From Excoecaria cochinchinensis (Eukaryota > Streptophyta > Magnoliopsida > Malpighiales > Euphorbiaceae): 64,000 nucleotides of DNA. This document shows, in pieces, positions 36,601 through 48,600 of this stretch. Below the pieces are notes generated by a model. The model was not told the origin of the DNA. It was given only the letters and a program-made list of their open reading frames with translations, and did no database searches. The position numbers and the translations under genes are program-made. Every line of letters starts with the position of its first letter. Position 1 is the stretch's first letter. The DNA lies in NCBI GenBank assembly GCA_947683425.1, contig CANTUQ010000043.1, positions 13,892,501-13,956,500 of the forward strand, in the 5' to 3' direction.

Positions 36601-39600
36601 TTGTGCTTTTTGTGCTGAGGTCAAAACTCAATTTAATGCCTCTGTTCGCATTTTGAGAAGTGATAATGCAAAAGAATATTTTTCAGATGCTTTTCAGACA
36701 TACATGACTCAGAATGGTATACTTCATCAATCCTCGTGTATAGACACACCGTCTCAAAATGGAGTCGCTGAGAGGAAAAACAGACATTTGCTGGAGACAG
36801 CACGGGGCCTTTTATTTCAGGCGAAAGTTCCTAAACAATTTTGGGCCGATGCGGTATCTACTGCTTGTTTCCTGATTAATCGCATGCCATCGTCAGTGCT
36901 CACTGGTGAGACTCCCTACTCTGTTCTTTTTCCATCTAAACCGTTGTTTCCTATAGAACGACGAATATTTGGGAGCACTTGTTTTGTTCGTGATGTTCGG
37001 CCTCATATCACTAAATTGGATCCAAAGTCACTGAAGTGTGTCTTCTTGGGGTATTCTCGTTTGCAAAAAGGGTACAGATGCTATTGCCCAGAACTCAACC
37101 GGTATCTTGTGTCTATTGATGTTACTTTTTGGGAACACAAACCATTCTTCCCAGCTTCTGATTCTGCAAGCCCGAGGGAGGATGATCATTGGTTGGTCTA
37201 CAATGTTACTACACGGCCATCAAATGATCTTGTTCCTATTATGCCAAATGATTCTGTTCCCCCTACTCCAAGTGATCTAGTTCCTATTTCAGATGATTCA
37301 GCTCCACCTGCCTCCGATCTGGCTCCAGCAAAGCCACCTATTGTACAGGTCTATTCTCGGAAACATGGAACCTTCAGTACAATGCCTGAATCGGATTCAT
37401 CATCAGATCCAGTCTTAAGTGATCTTGATATTCCCATTGCCTTAAGGAAAGGCAAACGCCAGTGTGCTTATCCTATTAGCAACTTTGTCTCCTATAATAA
37501 TTTATCTCAATCTACATGTTCTTTTATTGCCTCTTTTGACTCGATCTCTATTCCTCGAACTGTTAAAGAAGCATTGTCTCACCCCAGTTGGTGTAATGCA
37601 ATGATAGAGGAACTAAATGCTTTGGATGGAAATCACACTTGGGATTTGGTTGATCTGCCTAAAGGGAAGAAGGTTGTGGGATGCAAATGGGTTTTTGCCG
37701 TTAAAGTTAATCCAAATGGTTCTGTAGCTAGACTTAAAGCCAGGCTTGTTGCAAAAGGATATGCTCAAACATATGGGGTGGATTATTTAGAAACCTTTTC
37801 TCCAGTGGCTAAATTTACTTCTGTTAGATTGTTTATCTCTATAGCTGCTTCGCAGCACTGGCCCTTATATCAGTTGGACATTAAGAATGCTTTTCTTCAT
37901 GGAGACCTTCAGGAAGAAGTGTATATGGAGCAACCACCTGGGTTTGTTGCTCAGGGGGAGTATGGGAAAGTTTGTCTTTTGAAGAAATCTTTATATGGTT
38001 TGAAGCAAAGTCCCCGTGCTTGGTTGGGTAAGTTTAGTATGGCAGTTCAAGAATTTGGACTGAATAAAAGCAAGTGTGATCACTCAGTCTTCTACAGACA
38101 ATCATCAACAGGTATCATCCTTCTTATCGTTTATGTTGATGATATTATTATTACTGGAAACGACAGTACAGGTATTGCATCTTGTAATAGTGAGAATCTA
38201 TTCACTTCATTCAAATAGAAAATATACAGGTATTTATACAATATACTAGGGCTAAATTAGGAAAGAATTAAATCCCTATAGTCAAACTAAATCCCTATAA
38301 TTATGCTAAGACAGCCTGTAGAAATCCTAACAGCCTGTACGTATCTTAACACTCCCCCTCAAGCTGGAGCATAGATATTTATCAAGCTCAGCTTGTTACA
38401 AATATAGTCAATTCGATTCCCAGGTAAAGCTTTAGTGAATACATCAGCTAATTGACTCCCTGTTCTAACATATGAAGTTGAGATTGATCCATCTTCTAGC
38501 TTTTCCCGAGTAAAATGACAATCGACTTCTATATGTTTGGTTCTCTCATGAAATACAGGATTATTTGCAATATAAATAGCTGCTTGGTTATCACACCATA
38601 ATTTCATTGGTTTAATCTGAACAAACCCAATCTCCCCAAGTAAATGACGTAGCCATATAAGTTCACAAGTAGTCTGTGCCATGGCTCTATATTCGGATTC
38701 TGCACTTGATCGGGATACAACACTCTGTTTCTTACTCTTCCAAGAAACAAGATTACCCCCAACAAAAACACAGTAACCAGTGGTAGAACGCCTATCTGAA
38801 AGATCCCCTGCATAATCTGCATCTGTGAAACCTTCTATAGCGTGGTGGCCATGACTTTGATATAAGATGCCACGCCCTGGTGCACCTTTCAGATATCTTA
38901 AAATATGTACAACAGCATCCCAATGTGAAGTTCTAGGAGATGACATGAACTGACTAATAACACTCACTGGAAAAGCAATGTCAGGACGAGTGATAGTAAG
39001 ATAGTTCAATTTTCCTACAACTTTCCTATACTTTTCAGGATTTTCAAACAAGTTTCCATCTTCAGCTTTCAGCTTCACATTTGGTATCATAGGCGCATCG
39101 CAAGCTTTTGCCTCAATAAAATCAGTACCATTTAATAAATCCAGGCAATATTTTCTCTGAGATAGATAAATCCCTTTATTACTACGAGAAACTTCAATCC
39201 CTAGGAAATATTTTAATGGTCCTAAATCTTTTGTTTGGAAATGAGTCCCAAGGAAAGTCTTCAACCTCGTGATCCCAGCTTCATCACTGCCAGTTATTAC
39301 TATATCATCCACATATACAATCAATAAAATGCACCCAGAACTAGATGATGTAAAGAATACTGAGTGATCATATGCACTTCTCTGTAGGCCAAAATCAATC
39401 ACAACTGTACGGAATCTCCCAAACCAAGCACGTGGAGACTGCTTCAAACCATACAAAGACTTTTTTAATTTGCACACTTTCCCGGACTCCCCCTGAGCAA
39501 CAAAACCAGGTGGTTGCTCCATGTAAACTTCTTCATTCAAATCCCCATGCAAGAATGCATTCTTCACATCCAGTTGATGTAGTGACCAACCATAATTAGC

Positions 39601-42600
39601 AGCCAAGGAGATAAATAAACGAACCGACGAAAGTTTCGCAACTGGAGAAAAGGTCTCCGAATAATCCACTCCATATGTTTGTGCATATCCTTTAGCAACT
39701 AATCGAGCCTTCAATCGAGCAACAGAACCATCAGGATTCATTTTAACAGTAAACACCCACTTACAACCAATGGCCTTTTTCTGGGGAGGCAAAGGCATAA
39801 GATCCCATGTACAATTCTGCTCTAAGGCCATCATCTCTTCTTTCATTGCAGCTTGCCAACCATCATGAGCTAAGGCTTCAGCAAGGGACATGGGAATTGC
39901 AATAGAATCTAAGGAAGCTACAAAAGACTTGGAGGTAGGAGATAAAGCATGATAAGACACAACAGAAGAAATAGGGTAAGTGCATGTTCTTTTACCTTTG
40001 CGAAGAGCAATAGGAAGGTCAAGGCTAGCATCTGGTTGAGATGGAGAATCTGAAGACGAAGCAGGAGGTGTCTCGATAAGCGGGTGCATACGCCGAGAAT
40101 AAACTTGACGAATAACAGGTCGAGAGGGAGGAGAAACAACCTGCTCACTGACAGTATAAATAAGAAAATCGTCCCCTGAATCACCAGTGTGCAAAGGAAA
40201 GGACCCAGAGGAACCAAAGAAAGGTGTATTCTCAAAAAATGTAACATCAGCAGAGACCAAATAACGACCTAAAGAGGGAGAGTAACACCGATACCCCTTT
40301 TGTTCACGAGAGTATCCCAAGAAGACACACTTAAGAGATTTAGGATCTAGTTTTGAAACCTGAGGTCGCATATCTTGAACAAAACAGGTACTCCCAAAAA
40401 TTCGAGGAGCAAGATGAAATAATGGAGATGAGGGAAAAAGAAGAGAATACGGAATCTGACCATTAAGAACAGAGGAGGGCATTCTGTTGATAAGAAAACA
40501 GGCAGTGGAAACAGCATCTACCCAAAAAACTTTAGGAACCTGCATATGAAACATTAGGGCCCGGGCAACTTCTAATAAGTGACGGTTCTTCCGCTCAGCT
40601 ACACCATTTTGCTGAGGGGTAACAATACAAGAAGACTGATGAATAATACCATGCTGGGAGAGATAAGATTTAAAAGTATGTGAAACATATTCTTTAGCAT
40701 TATCACTTCTCAAAATACAAATTGATTTATTAAATTGAGTCTTAATTTCAGCATGAAACGCACAAAATATAGTAAATAACTCAGAACGAGATTTCATAGG
40801 ATAAAGCCAAGTAACTCGAGAATAATCATCAATAAATGTCACAAAATAACGAAAACCAAGTTTGGAAATAACAGGACACGGACCCCATACATCAGTATGA
40901 ACCAAGGAAAAAGAGGACTTAACACATTTATTTAGTCTAGGAGAATAAGATACTCTATGGTGTTTAGCAAATTGACAAGCTTCACACTCTAGAGTAGATT
41001 TCCCTGTAAGACTAGGACATAATTTTTGTAAAATTGAAAGAGGAGGATGACCAAAACGACAATGAAGCTGTAAAAGAGAAGACGAGCTGGTGCACGCAAT
41101 GGATCGAGGTACAGGTCCAGAAGTTGATTCAAGAGCATACAAGCCATTCACCAGACACCCTTTACCAAGAATCTGCTTCGTCCCAAGATCCTGAAAAAGA
41201 CAATAATTGGGATAGAAAATAACACAACAGTTAAAATTTTGAGTAATTTGACTAACAGATAACAAGTTAAAGGGGAATGACGATAAACATAAAACAGATG
41301 ATAAAGGAAGAGATTTGGTTGGATTTGCAATCCCATGTCCAATTACTGAAGCAGTAGATCCATTGGCCAAAGTAACACAAGAGAGATTATCAGTAGACTT
41401 GAAAGAAGAGAGAATACCTGTGTTGCCGGTCATATGATCAGTAGCACCTGAGTCAATAACCCACCTACGAGATGAGGTGGAAAGACAAGCAGTAGGGTTA
41501 CCTGTATTAGCCAAAGCTGATATCCCAGAAGGTAACTGCTGTGAATCATAAGCGGCAGTTAAACGAGCATACTCATCTGCTGAAATGGTAACAGAAGGAA
41601 AGGACGACTGTGGAATTGGTAGGATGCCATCCTGAGTAGCTACATTGGCAAATTTTTTATTATGCAACTGTCCTGAGTTCTTTGAGGGCTTCCCATGTAA
41701 CTTCCAGCAATTCTTTTTTATATGCCCCTCAACTCCACAATAATGACATGTACGAGAGTTACCGCCAGTAACTGAACCACTACTAGTTCCACTTTTGCCT
41801 CCATGACTACTATTCGAAGCATTACTAACCAATGCCACTGTATCATTGGGTACCATACCAGAAAACAGATCACCGTCTTTACAAACTCGGAGTAGACGAG
41901 CATAAACTTCAGTAAAAGAAGGAAGAGACTCACTAGTTAACAATTGTGTGCGTGCCACATCATATTCAGAACCTAATCCTGCCAAAAAACACTGTACCAC
42001 AATTTGCTCCTCTTGTTCTTGCATTTGCTTTATGTCAGTAACAATAGGAAACATAGATCTCTTTTCTTCAAATGCTTGTTTTACTTCAGTATAATATTGA
42101 AATAGGGAGCGACCTTTTTGTTCCGCTCGATAAATCTTTAATAAAAGATTATGAACACGAGACATATCTTGTTTGCAAGCATATAAAAATTCGAGATATT
42201 CCCATAATTCCTTAACACTTTCACAATGATTCACAACATCATCAACAGCAGGGTCTAAAGTATTCTGAATTTGATTAAATAATTTATAATCTTCCATCAA
42301 CCATTTCTTTCTAGCATCAACGTCATCCTTAGGTGGTGGATAATTAGTTAAGTGGCCTTCTAAATCTACACTAGTCACAAATCTACGAACAGTTCTCTTC
42401 CATTGCGCATAATTACCACCTCCAGTTAATTTTCGATCAGTAATTTTGGAAGAACCCATCATAATTTCAGTGACAATTTTCTTATCACTAGTTTCGGCCA
42501 TTTAAAGCAATCCGAAACAAATTGTTTTTAAAACCGACAGTAAACTCCCAACAAATAAATAGCTTAAAATACTCAAGTAAATCAGAATCCTGGGCAACCT

Positions 42601-45600
42601 TCTCAACTAAGCAACAAATAGCTTAAAGCCCTCAAATAAATCAGAATTCGAGGACAAAGAGTGGGTAACAGAACCTGGAGATCGGAACTTGAAGAACCAT
42701 CAGAGGAAACTACCTCAAGATGACACCGGCGCCTGACCGGAAATGACAGGGCGACGTCGGAGAAGAGACCGGAGGACCGTCGGACGTCGGACGCGCGTCC
42801 ACTCGCCGGCGCGTGAGGAAGAGGCGTGAGATCTGACCGGCGCGTGAGGCCCACTCGCTGCTCCGATGGTCGCCGGAAAAAGGTGAAACGGCCGGAAATC
42901 TGGAGGCGCTCCTCCGTGTGGTGGCGGTGAGATGCACTGGTCACCAGAAGTGGGAAGAGGAGCGGGATCAGTGAGGAATAGCGGTGAAGGAGGATCTGTG
43001 AACTTCGATCGGAGCGTGAAGTCCACTCGCGGCTCCGATGGTCACCGGAATTCGTGCAGAGGCCGGACTGATGGAGGCGCTCCTCCCTGTGCTGACGGTG
43101 AGACAGAAGGACAGTCACCTAATCCTCTCACGTTACTCTCACCTTACTGACTCAGAGGGAAGGAGGAAGAACAGTGTATTCAAGAGACCCAGAAACTCAA
43201 CTAGGCTCTGATACCATGTAATAGTGAGAATCTATTCACTTCATTCAAATAGAAAATATACAGGTATTTATACAATATACTAGGGCTAAATTAGGAAAGA
43301 ATTAAATCCCTATAGTCAAACTAAATCCCTATAATTATGCTAAGACAGCCTGTAGAAATCCTAACAGCCTGTACGTATCTTAACACATCTCTTAAGTCAT
43401 TTCTACATGCCAAGTTTTCTACCAAAGACTTGGGCGAACTAAAATATTTCTTGGGAATAGAAGTGATGAGAAGCAAGAAAGGAATTTTCTTATCTCAAAG
43501 GAAGTATGTTTTGGATCTACTTAAGGAAACTGGAAAGATAGGAACCAAACCATACAGCATGCCGATGGATGTTAATGCACGTCTTACAAAAGATGATGGG
43601 GACCTCTTTGATGATCCAGAGATGTACAGGAGGTTAGTTGGAAAACTAAACTACCTCACAGTGACTCGTCCAGATATTTCTTTTGCAGTGAGTATTGTTA
43701 GTCAGTTTATGTCTGCTCCTACAGTCAAACATTGGGTAGCTCTGGAACAAATATTGCGCTACTTGAAAGGAGCTCCAGGACGTGGCATATTGTACAGCGA
43801 TCATGGGCACACTCACATTGAATGTTTTGTAGATGCTGATTGGGCTGGATCTAAAATTGATAGAAGGTCTACTACTGGTTATTGTGTCTTTATTGGTGGA
43901 AACTTGGTGTCATGGAAAAGCAAGAAGCAGGGGGTTGTATCTCGGTCCAGTGCAGAATCTGAGTATAGAGCCATGGCACAATCCACATGTGAAATAGTGT
44001 GGATCCAACATCTCTTGGCTGAAATTGGGTTGAAGTATTTGTCACCTGCAAAACTCTGGTGTGATAATCAAGCGGCTATTCATATTGCCTCGAATCCAGT
44101 ATATCATGAAAGAACCAAGCACATCGAGGTTAATTGTCACTTTATTCGTGAAAAGATTGAAGAAAATCTTATTTCAACTGGTTACGTGAAAACAGGAGAG
44201 CAACTAGGTGATTTATTCACAAAAGCTTTGAATGGGACTCGGGTGGAATATCTGTGTAACAAGCTGGGCATGATTAATATCTATGCTCCAGCTTGAAGGG
44301 GAGTGTTAGTAGGTAGCAAGTAAGTAAATAGTAGGTAGCAGTAATAGTTGAATTTGTAACAATCTTTTGTGTATAAATGTCTGTAATTACTAAGAAATGA
44401 TAGAGAAAAAATACGGGATGATTTCTCACAATTTACTTTCTTACTAATACCAATCACATAAATATTATTCTCTTCACCCTTAAAAAAAGAACTTTTTTTT
44501 TACTTATATTCACCTGAAAAAAATCTACACAAATGTTTCTAAAAGAGAAAAATTAAACTAAAAAATTTTATGTTAACTAGCTGAAATAGCTATGCACAGT
44601 TTACATAGATGTTTTTAATCTTCATAGTGACATTGGCTAAAATCATTATGAATGGCATGCGTTATGCTAAAATTGGAAAAATTACAAAGGTTGGAGACAA
44701 TTGAAAAAACACACAAAAATATAGTTTTTCTTTATTATTACGCCAAAGAAGAATCTCTTTGATCAGAACCATAAATAAGTTGGGATTTTTGCAGTTAGTG
44801 CAAGAACTTTTCTTGGTGCCTGGAAAGGGAGATAGTAACCTTGATTTCCAGTACAGTATAAATTATGCAAACTCTATATTATAAACTTCTTCCAGCTATT
44901 TTTGTCTGGAAGTTCGTTCCCTAGCTTCTCTGCCATTATGTATTTTTGTTCTTTATTTGATATGGCTTAAGAGCATCTTGAAAAATCAATATTTTAAAGG
45001 ATAACTCTAAGCATATGTTCATTGAGAAGTGCCAAATATTTCTCTTTTACCTTCTCCATCATTTGAATGACACATGGTAACATATTAAAATATATCAGTT
45101 AAATGACATAAACTATTAAAGTCGAGCAACATGAAAAATATCATTATTTTAAGATGACCCAAGTAAAATTGGAGGTTTTATGACAATGTCAGCTTCAAAT
45201 AAAAGATATAACCAGCATTTGTAAAGGCAAAAGGAAGGTGTCTAAACACATTACCAGCAAGAGACCAATTTATTAACTGATGTAATGCATGAAGTTCTTG
45301 TTTCTCTGTTCTGTGTGACGTCGATAATAACACCATGATTGATGATAATCCAACCAAAAGAACCTAGTTATCAAAAATAATGATTTAGATTTATTAGGAA
45401 ACCATATATTGAACTAATAACAGAAGTTGAAGTTGAAGACATGCATACCTGTATATAAAATAGCATTGAGATCCTGCGTTTCGCTGTTTCATTATAACAG
45501 ATACTTAACCAAAACTTATTCCCTTCAGAATGTTGATCTAGCCATCTTGCAACTGCTCCAATAGTGGCAATAATAGCTCCACTTGCAACTCTGGAATAGA

Positions 45601-48600
45601 GAGTAATCACTCAGTTGAAATGAGCAACTCACTTGAAAGTTATTAAAAAAAGCAAAATTTATTTTATGTGTCAGTTAACTCTGATAACATCTCTTATAGA
45701 AGTGTTGGTGAAACATTATGATCAATACCAGTATATAATCTCAACCCTTGCTCTCCAAAAACTATACTCCATAAAGAGGAAAAGTAGATGTAATGGAGTT
45801 TCTGTTATTATTTATATTATATCCATATATGATATAAAGAAAAAGGCATCTTATTAGTAAGCATTATATTGCACTCACGGTCAACCAATTCATGACTTCA
45901 TAACCATTAACTCAGCAAATGAACAGACTTAAAAATGTCTTACACTAGTTCATTATTATCTGGAATTTCTGCAGGCATCAAAGTAAAAACAGAAAGACAC
46001 CAGCAAGCAATGCAAACAAAAATTGGTATCCCAGATCTCCACGGAATAGATTTGAAAAGATAAACAGAAGCTATAATTCCAACAGTGAGGAAGCACCAAG
46101 TGTAAAGCCTCCTCTCTGTGAAACTATTCACCTGCACAAAATAGAAAAACCATCACAAAAAAATAAACTAACACCAGTTAAAAGCAATGCCAAGCAATTG
46201 CATGTTTAATGCCTATACCAGGAACTCAAGGATTACTGTTGATACAGCACAAGCAGCTACAAATTTAATTGCATAGCTAAATTTTCTCCCAGCTAAATAT
46301 CTCCACAATGCCTTGACAAACTGATATTCACTGAGTATCTGGGTCCAAAGGAACACTGTCATTGCAATGTATGCATGGTATAGAGGAGGAGAGCGCTCCA
46401 CCAATAATAAGACAGAAATTACTGCCATCAATAGGCATCCAAACATATACACCTGCCACAGATAATAAAATACGTCAAGAGATATAATGCATAGTTGACA
46501 AAAACAAAACATTCCAGTATCAAAGACCAATTCTAAATTAATTGATATATATCGCACATTGATCTCATTACAAAGCTTCACAAAGATGGAAAGTCAAAAG
46601 AGCAATATGTCATATGAGTTATTTTTTTCTTTTGGGGGAAAAAAAGAGTGAACAGTTTGATAAGAAAAATTATTCTGGTAGAAGATTAGAAGACAAATGA
46701 TTATGAGAAAAATAGGGTCATCCCAAGTAAAATCAAATATGGACCACACAAGTTTAATTTCGTAAAATTAAATAGATTTTGTGGTAAAGATCATACAAAT
46801 GATAAGACAACTAGGTAATAGTACTTCCTCAAAAAAAAAATTCCTAAATATAGAATATTTACAGTTAGGAAAATGGTAAGAAAAAAGAGATAAAAAGAAG
46901 AAACTATTATGAGTGATAAATCATTCGCAATTGAAATCTGAAATTCTTTGGGAAAAAATTGATATTGGAAACTTAATTCTTATTGTTTGCAATTGATATA
47001 TATCACACATTGATCTCATTACAAAGGTTCACAAAGAATGGATAGTCTATATGTCATGTGTTTTATTTTTTTCTTTTGGAGAAAAAAAAAGTGAACAGTG
47101 TGATAAGAAAAATTGCTTTGGTAAAGATTAGAAGACAAATAATTATGAGAAAAATAGGGTCACACCAAATAAAATCACATATAAACCACACATTTGAGGT
47201 GAAATTTAATTTCATAAAATTAGATTTGGAGGTGAAGATCAAACAAATGATAAGACAACTAGGTATTAGTACTTCTTCCAGGAAAGAAATACTTTGAATT
47301 TCCTAAATATAGAATATTTACAGTTAAGAAAATGGTAAGAAATAAGACAGAAAAAGAAAAGAAAGTATTATGAGTGATGAATTATTCGCAATTGAAATCT
47401 GAAATTCTTTATCCTGGAAAATTCTCATTTTTTGCAATTGATATAAATCACATATTGATCTCATTACAAAGCTTCACAAAGATGGATAATTGAAAGAGCA
47501 ATACATCATATGTGTTATTTTTCTTTTTGGGAAATAAAAAAGTGAACAGTGTGATAAAAAAATGTTTTAGTAGAAGATTAGAAGGGAAATGATCATGAGA
47601 AAAGTAGGGTCACGCCAAGTAAATCAAATATAGACCACAGATTTAAGGTGAAGTTTTATTTCGTAAAATTAAATAGATTTTGAGGTGAAGATCATACAAA
47701 TGATAGGACAACTAGGTGATAGTACTTCTTCCAATAAAGAAATATGTAGAATTTCCTAAATTTAGAATATTTACTGTTAGGAAAATGGTTAGAAATAAGA
47801 GATAGAAAGGAAAGAAAGTATTATGAGTGATAAATCATTTGTAATTGAAATCTGAAATTCTTTGCGAGAAAATTAATCATGGAAACTTAGTTCTCATTGT
47901 TTGATTTTTACAAAGAGATCTATGCACGAGTACTTTGTAAAATTAATTGTTAACTCCTAACAACAACCTTAGCTACCCAATTATTAATTTCTAACACCTA
48001 ATCTTAACTAATGTCTGTAACACTCCCCTCAAACTGGAGGATAGATGTTTATCATGCCTAACTTGTTACAAATGCAATCAATCCATGTTATATTTAAAGC
48101 TTTTGTGAGGGTCTTCCTTTATAAGTAGTTATTCTAATCCTTATAGGATTAGGACAAGTTTAGTCCTATAAATATCAAAAGTACCATAACATTTTATTCA
48201 GTCAACTTTTCCAACAAGTTTTGTATTGAATTGAGTGATTCAATTCCCTCCATTGACCTAACTCCTTTGGATCCTTAGGTGTGATTCCTAAGTTCTTAGG
48301 TGTGAGCTCAAAGTGTCACTTTTAGAACTAAACCCTTTCAACCCTAGCTCCTAATTTCCTCAAAAACCTAAATTTACATACTTAAAAATCTGTCTTCCAT
48401 CACTAGGAGCTCAAGTCTTAAAAAGTTCGAGAATTATTAAAACTTTTATGTAAAGCAATGTACATCATAAAACTCCCATTGGTCAAGCTTATAGTATTAA
48501 TTAAAAATAGCATTTAATATATCTGCAATTATGTTTAAAGGTTAATGGAACTGGAGACATGAGCATTATAAATGTGCCAAGAGCAATAGTATTCCTTTTT

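Larger units (their letters stand above)
38183..43385 (-). mobile_element. Ty1/copia element G, intact, youngest insertion
   Basis: LTRs of 169 bp are identical. Exact target duplication CATCT (38178-38182 and 43386-43390). Primer binding site TGGTATCAGAGCC touches the 5' LTR and polypurine tract GAGGGGGAG touches the 3' LTR. One uninterrupted gag-pol frame. It lies in copia F, in the same orientation as PIG-N. Confidence 0.96.
34590..44430 (+). mobile_element. Ty1/copia element F, gag-deleted, split by copia G
   Basis: LTRs TGTTAGTAGG...TTTCTCACA, exact target duplication ATTTA (34585-34589 and 44431-44435), and a primer binding site TGGTATCAAAGCC at 34713. The internal part lacks most of gag. 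Copia G interrupts the RT at 38183-43385. It is antisense to PIG-N. Confidence 0.93.

Noticed and set aside
38183..38218. C-terminal residues of the 854-codon frame ending at 38218
   Set aside because: They are read from the G LTR, not from copia F.
42603..43150. 171-codon frame on the minus strand and overlapping frames
   Set aside because: Leader of copia G between LTR and gag; no domain, and frames overlap on both strands.
43337..43385. Start codon of the 319-codon frame at 43337
   Set aside because: It lies within the LTR of copia G; the real segment is the continuation of copia F pol from 43386.
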